Assembly (NCBI GenBank): GCA_934177025.1
Contig: CAKPPA010000067.1
Coordinates: forward strand, 1 to 6,118
DNA length: 6,118 nt
Direction of reading: 5' to 3'
Source of the DNA: an uncultured Clostridia bacterium
GTDB lineage: Bacteria > Bacillota > Clostridia > Christensenellales > CAG-314
The translations under genes and the position numbers were made by a program. The stretch's first letter is position 1; each line of letters starts with the position of its first letter. Shown one piece after another: positions 5,289 to 6,118 of this stretch. The notes under the pieces were generated by a model. It ran no database searches, had not been told where the DNA came from, and saw only the letters and a list, made by a program, of their open reading frames with translations.

Positions 5289-5478
5289 ATTGAAAAAAGA
5301 AGCACCCCTTCGTTTATACAAAAAAACTAAAAACCCCTTACTACTCACGTTGAAAACATTCTCGGGAAATAAGTCCTTTTGCCCCTTATGCCTCCACACC
5401 GCGTATAAGAGAATCCTTTTGCGGGTACAAAAATCTGTCCAAAGGCGGTTCCTTTTTTGAAAAACTTTTTGTAAAAGC

Positions 5479-5508
5479 AAAGTTTTATTTTCCCCGTAAA
5501 CGGACTCT
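5479..5508. repeat. 30-bp imperfect direct repeat, copy 2
   Basis: AAAGTTTTATTTTCCCCG, then TAAACGGACTCT, exactly 220 bp right of copy 1. Its first 8 bases also pair with AAAACTTT at 5461-5468 (8-bp stem, 10-nt loop). The 190 bases between the copies hold no convincing gene. Confidence 0.75.
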
Positions 5509-5540
5509 GCTAACAAAACTCCCCTACGGTATCCTGTTTT

Positions 5541-5956
5541 TAGGAAAAACATACATAAGGACAGGGAAAAAGATGAAACGAAATAACCACAAAAAAGGAT
5601 AAGAAAAGAATTAAAAAGACACGAAAAGAAGTAAAACGAAAGGACTGCAACAAAAAGATAAACAAGGTTAAGAAAAAGGTTAAACGAAAAAATTAAAAAA
5701 GGTTAAGAAAAAACAAGAGAAAGATAAAAGAAAAGAATAAAAAAGGATTTAGAAAGGTAAAACGAAAGGAATACAAGAAAAGGGTAAACAAAAAAAGTAA
5801 AACAAAACGGTTGAAAAAATAAAACAGATTAAAAACGATGGAACGATGAAAAGGGTAAACGAAAGGAATGAATCAAAAGGGTAAACGAAAAGACAAGAAA
5901 GGTAAAACGAAAAGAATACCTGAAAAGTTAAAGAAAAAGTACAAAAAAGGACAAGG
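5541..5956. repeat. Purine-rich low-complexity field with recurring GGTAAAACGAAAGGAAT word
   Basis: By hand count about 81% of plus-strand bases from 5581 to 5940 are A or G. A word close to GGTAAAACGAAAGGAAT recurs at 5631, 5678, 5756, 5854, 5880 and 5901, with weaker forms (GGTTAAGAAAAA) at 5666 and 5701. Spacing is irregular. TAA stops occur throughout the plus strand and I see no open frame on either strand, so it is not a Lys-rich protein gene. The origin is unknown; it may be a decayed tandem array. Confidence 0.7.
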
Positions 5957-6118
5957 AACGTTTGTAATATAAAGAATGTTAGTAAGACGAATAACGCTAG
6001 TAACGATGTTAGTAATAAAAAAACGTCAGCAATAAAAGAACGCTAGTAACAAAAGAAAGTTAGTAATAAGAAGAACGTTAGTAATAAAAAAACGCTAGCA
6101 ATAAAAAAGTTAGTAATC
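5957..6118. repeat. Degenerate 17-18 bp tandem repeat array (continues past window end)
   Basis: The core TTAGTAA or CTAGTAA/TCAGCAA starts at 5961, 5979, 5997, 6009, 6026, 6043, 6060, 6078, 6095 and 6110, so steps are mostly 17-18 bp (one of 12, one of 15). The unit approximates AACGYTAGYAAYAAAAA. Each unit contains stops, and the period is not kept as a multiple of three, so it is non-coding. The array is cut by the window edge, so its true length is unknown. Confidence 0.8.

Noticed and set aside
5265..5552. 95-codon minus-strand frame covering most of the repeat-bearing interval
   Set aside because: The two 30-bp repeats inside it are read in different frames, there is no ribosome binding site, and the sequence has no family signature. 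It is best seen as a chance frame.
5957..6118. Tandem repeats as a CRISPR array
   Set aside because: Units are 17-18 bp, degenerate and directly abutting; there are no uniform spacers of 30-40 bp and no cas gene in the window.

Overview
The window looks like chromosomal DNA from a low-to-moderate-GC Gram-positive bacterium, probably a clostridial member of the Bacillota. The basis is a textbook sigma-A promoter (TTGACA, 17-nt spacer, TATAAT), a strong Shine-Dalgarno (AGGAGG) before some genes, AAA-rich lysine usage, U-tailed hairpin terminators and the type of housekeeping genes. This placement is inference; nothing in the window fixes the genus.

Layout, left to right. (1) 1-1586, minus: transcription termination factor Rho, lacking only its extreme C-terminus, which lies beyond the left edge. 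(2) 1587-2471: about 885 bases without a convincing protein gene. On the minus strand a perfect consensus promoter (2182-2210) lies almost 600 nt upstream of the rho start codon. The implied leader is rich in hairpins and carries a U-tailed hairpin about 115 nt before the rho ATG, which suggests attenuation of rho. (3) 2472-3875, minus: an RlmD/RumA-type 23S rRNA m5U methyltransferase with an Fe-S cluster, followed by a near-perfect intrinsic terminator. (4) 3876-4470: a divergent stretch holding a 30-codon Lys/Ser-rich small ORF on the plus strand, two stacked hairpins in its leader, and a non-coding stretch with a duplicated 20-bp motif. (5) 4471-5208, minus: a PlsC-like acyltransferase with an altered HX4D motif. 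(6) 5209-6118: about 900 bases with no gene. It contains a diverged 30-bp repeat pair 220 bp apart, then about 400 bases that are some 80% purine on the plus strand, then a degenerate 17-18 bp tandem array that runs off the right edge.

The three large genes all read leftward but look like separate transcription units. rho has its own promoter, rlmD has its own promoter and terminator, and the acyltransferase has its own promoter. rlmD and the acyltransferase share an unusual start: an extended -10 element (TGNTACAAT) ends only 7 and 12 nt before the ATG with no Shine-Dalgarno, implying leaderless or nearly leaderless mRNAs. rho and the small ORF have canonical ribosome binding sites. Rho and RlmD are core RNA-metabolism functions and the acyltransferase is probably a lipid enzyme, so no shared pathway is implied. 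The most unusual material is non-coding: the rho leader, the duplicated motif at 4208/4381 and the repeat field at the right end. I found no clear evidence for a new multi-gene system.
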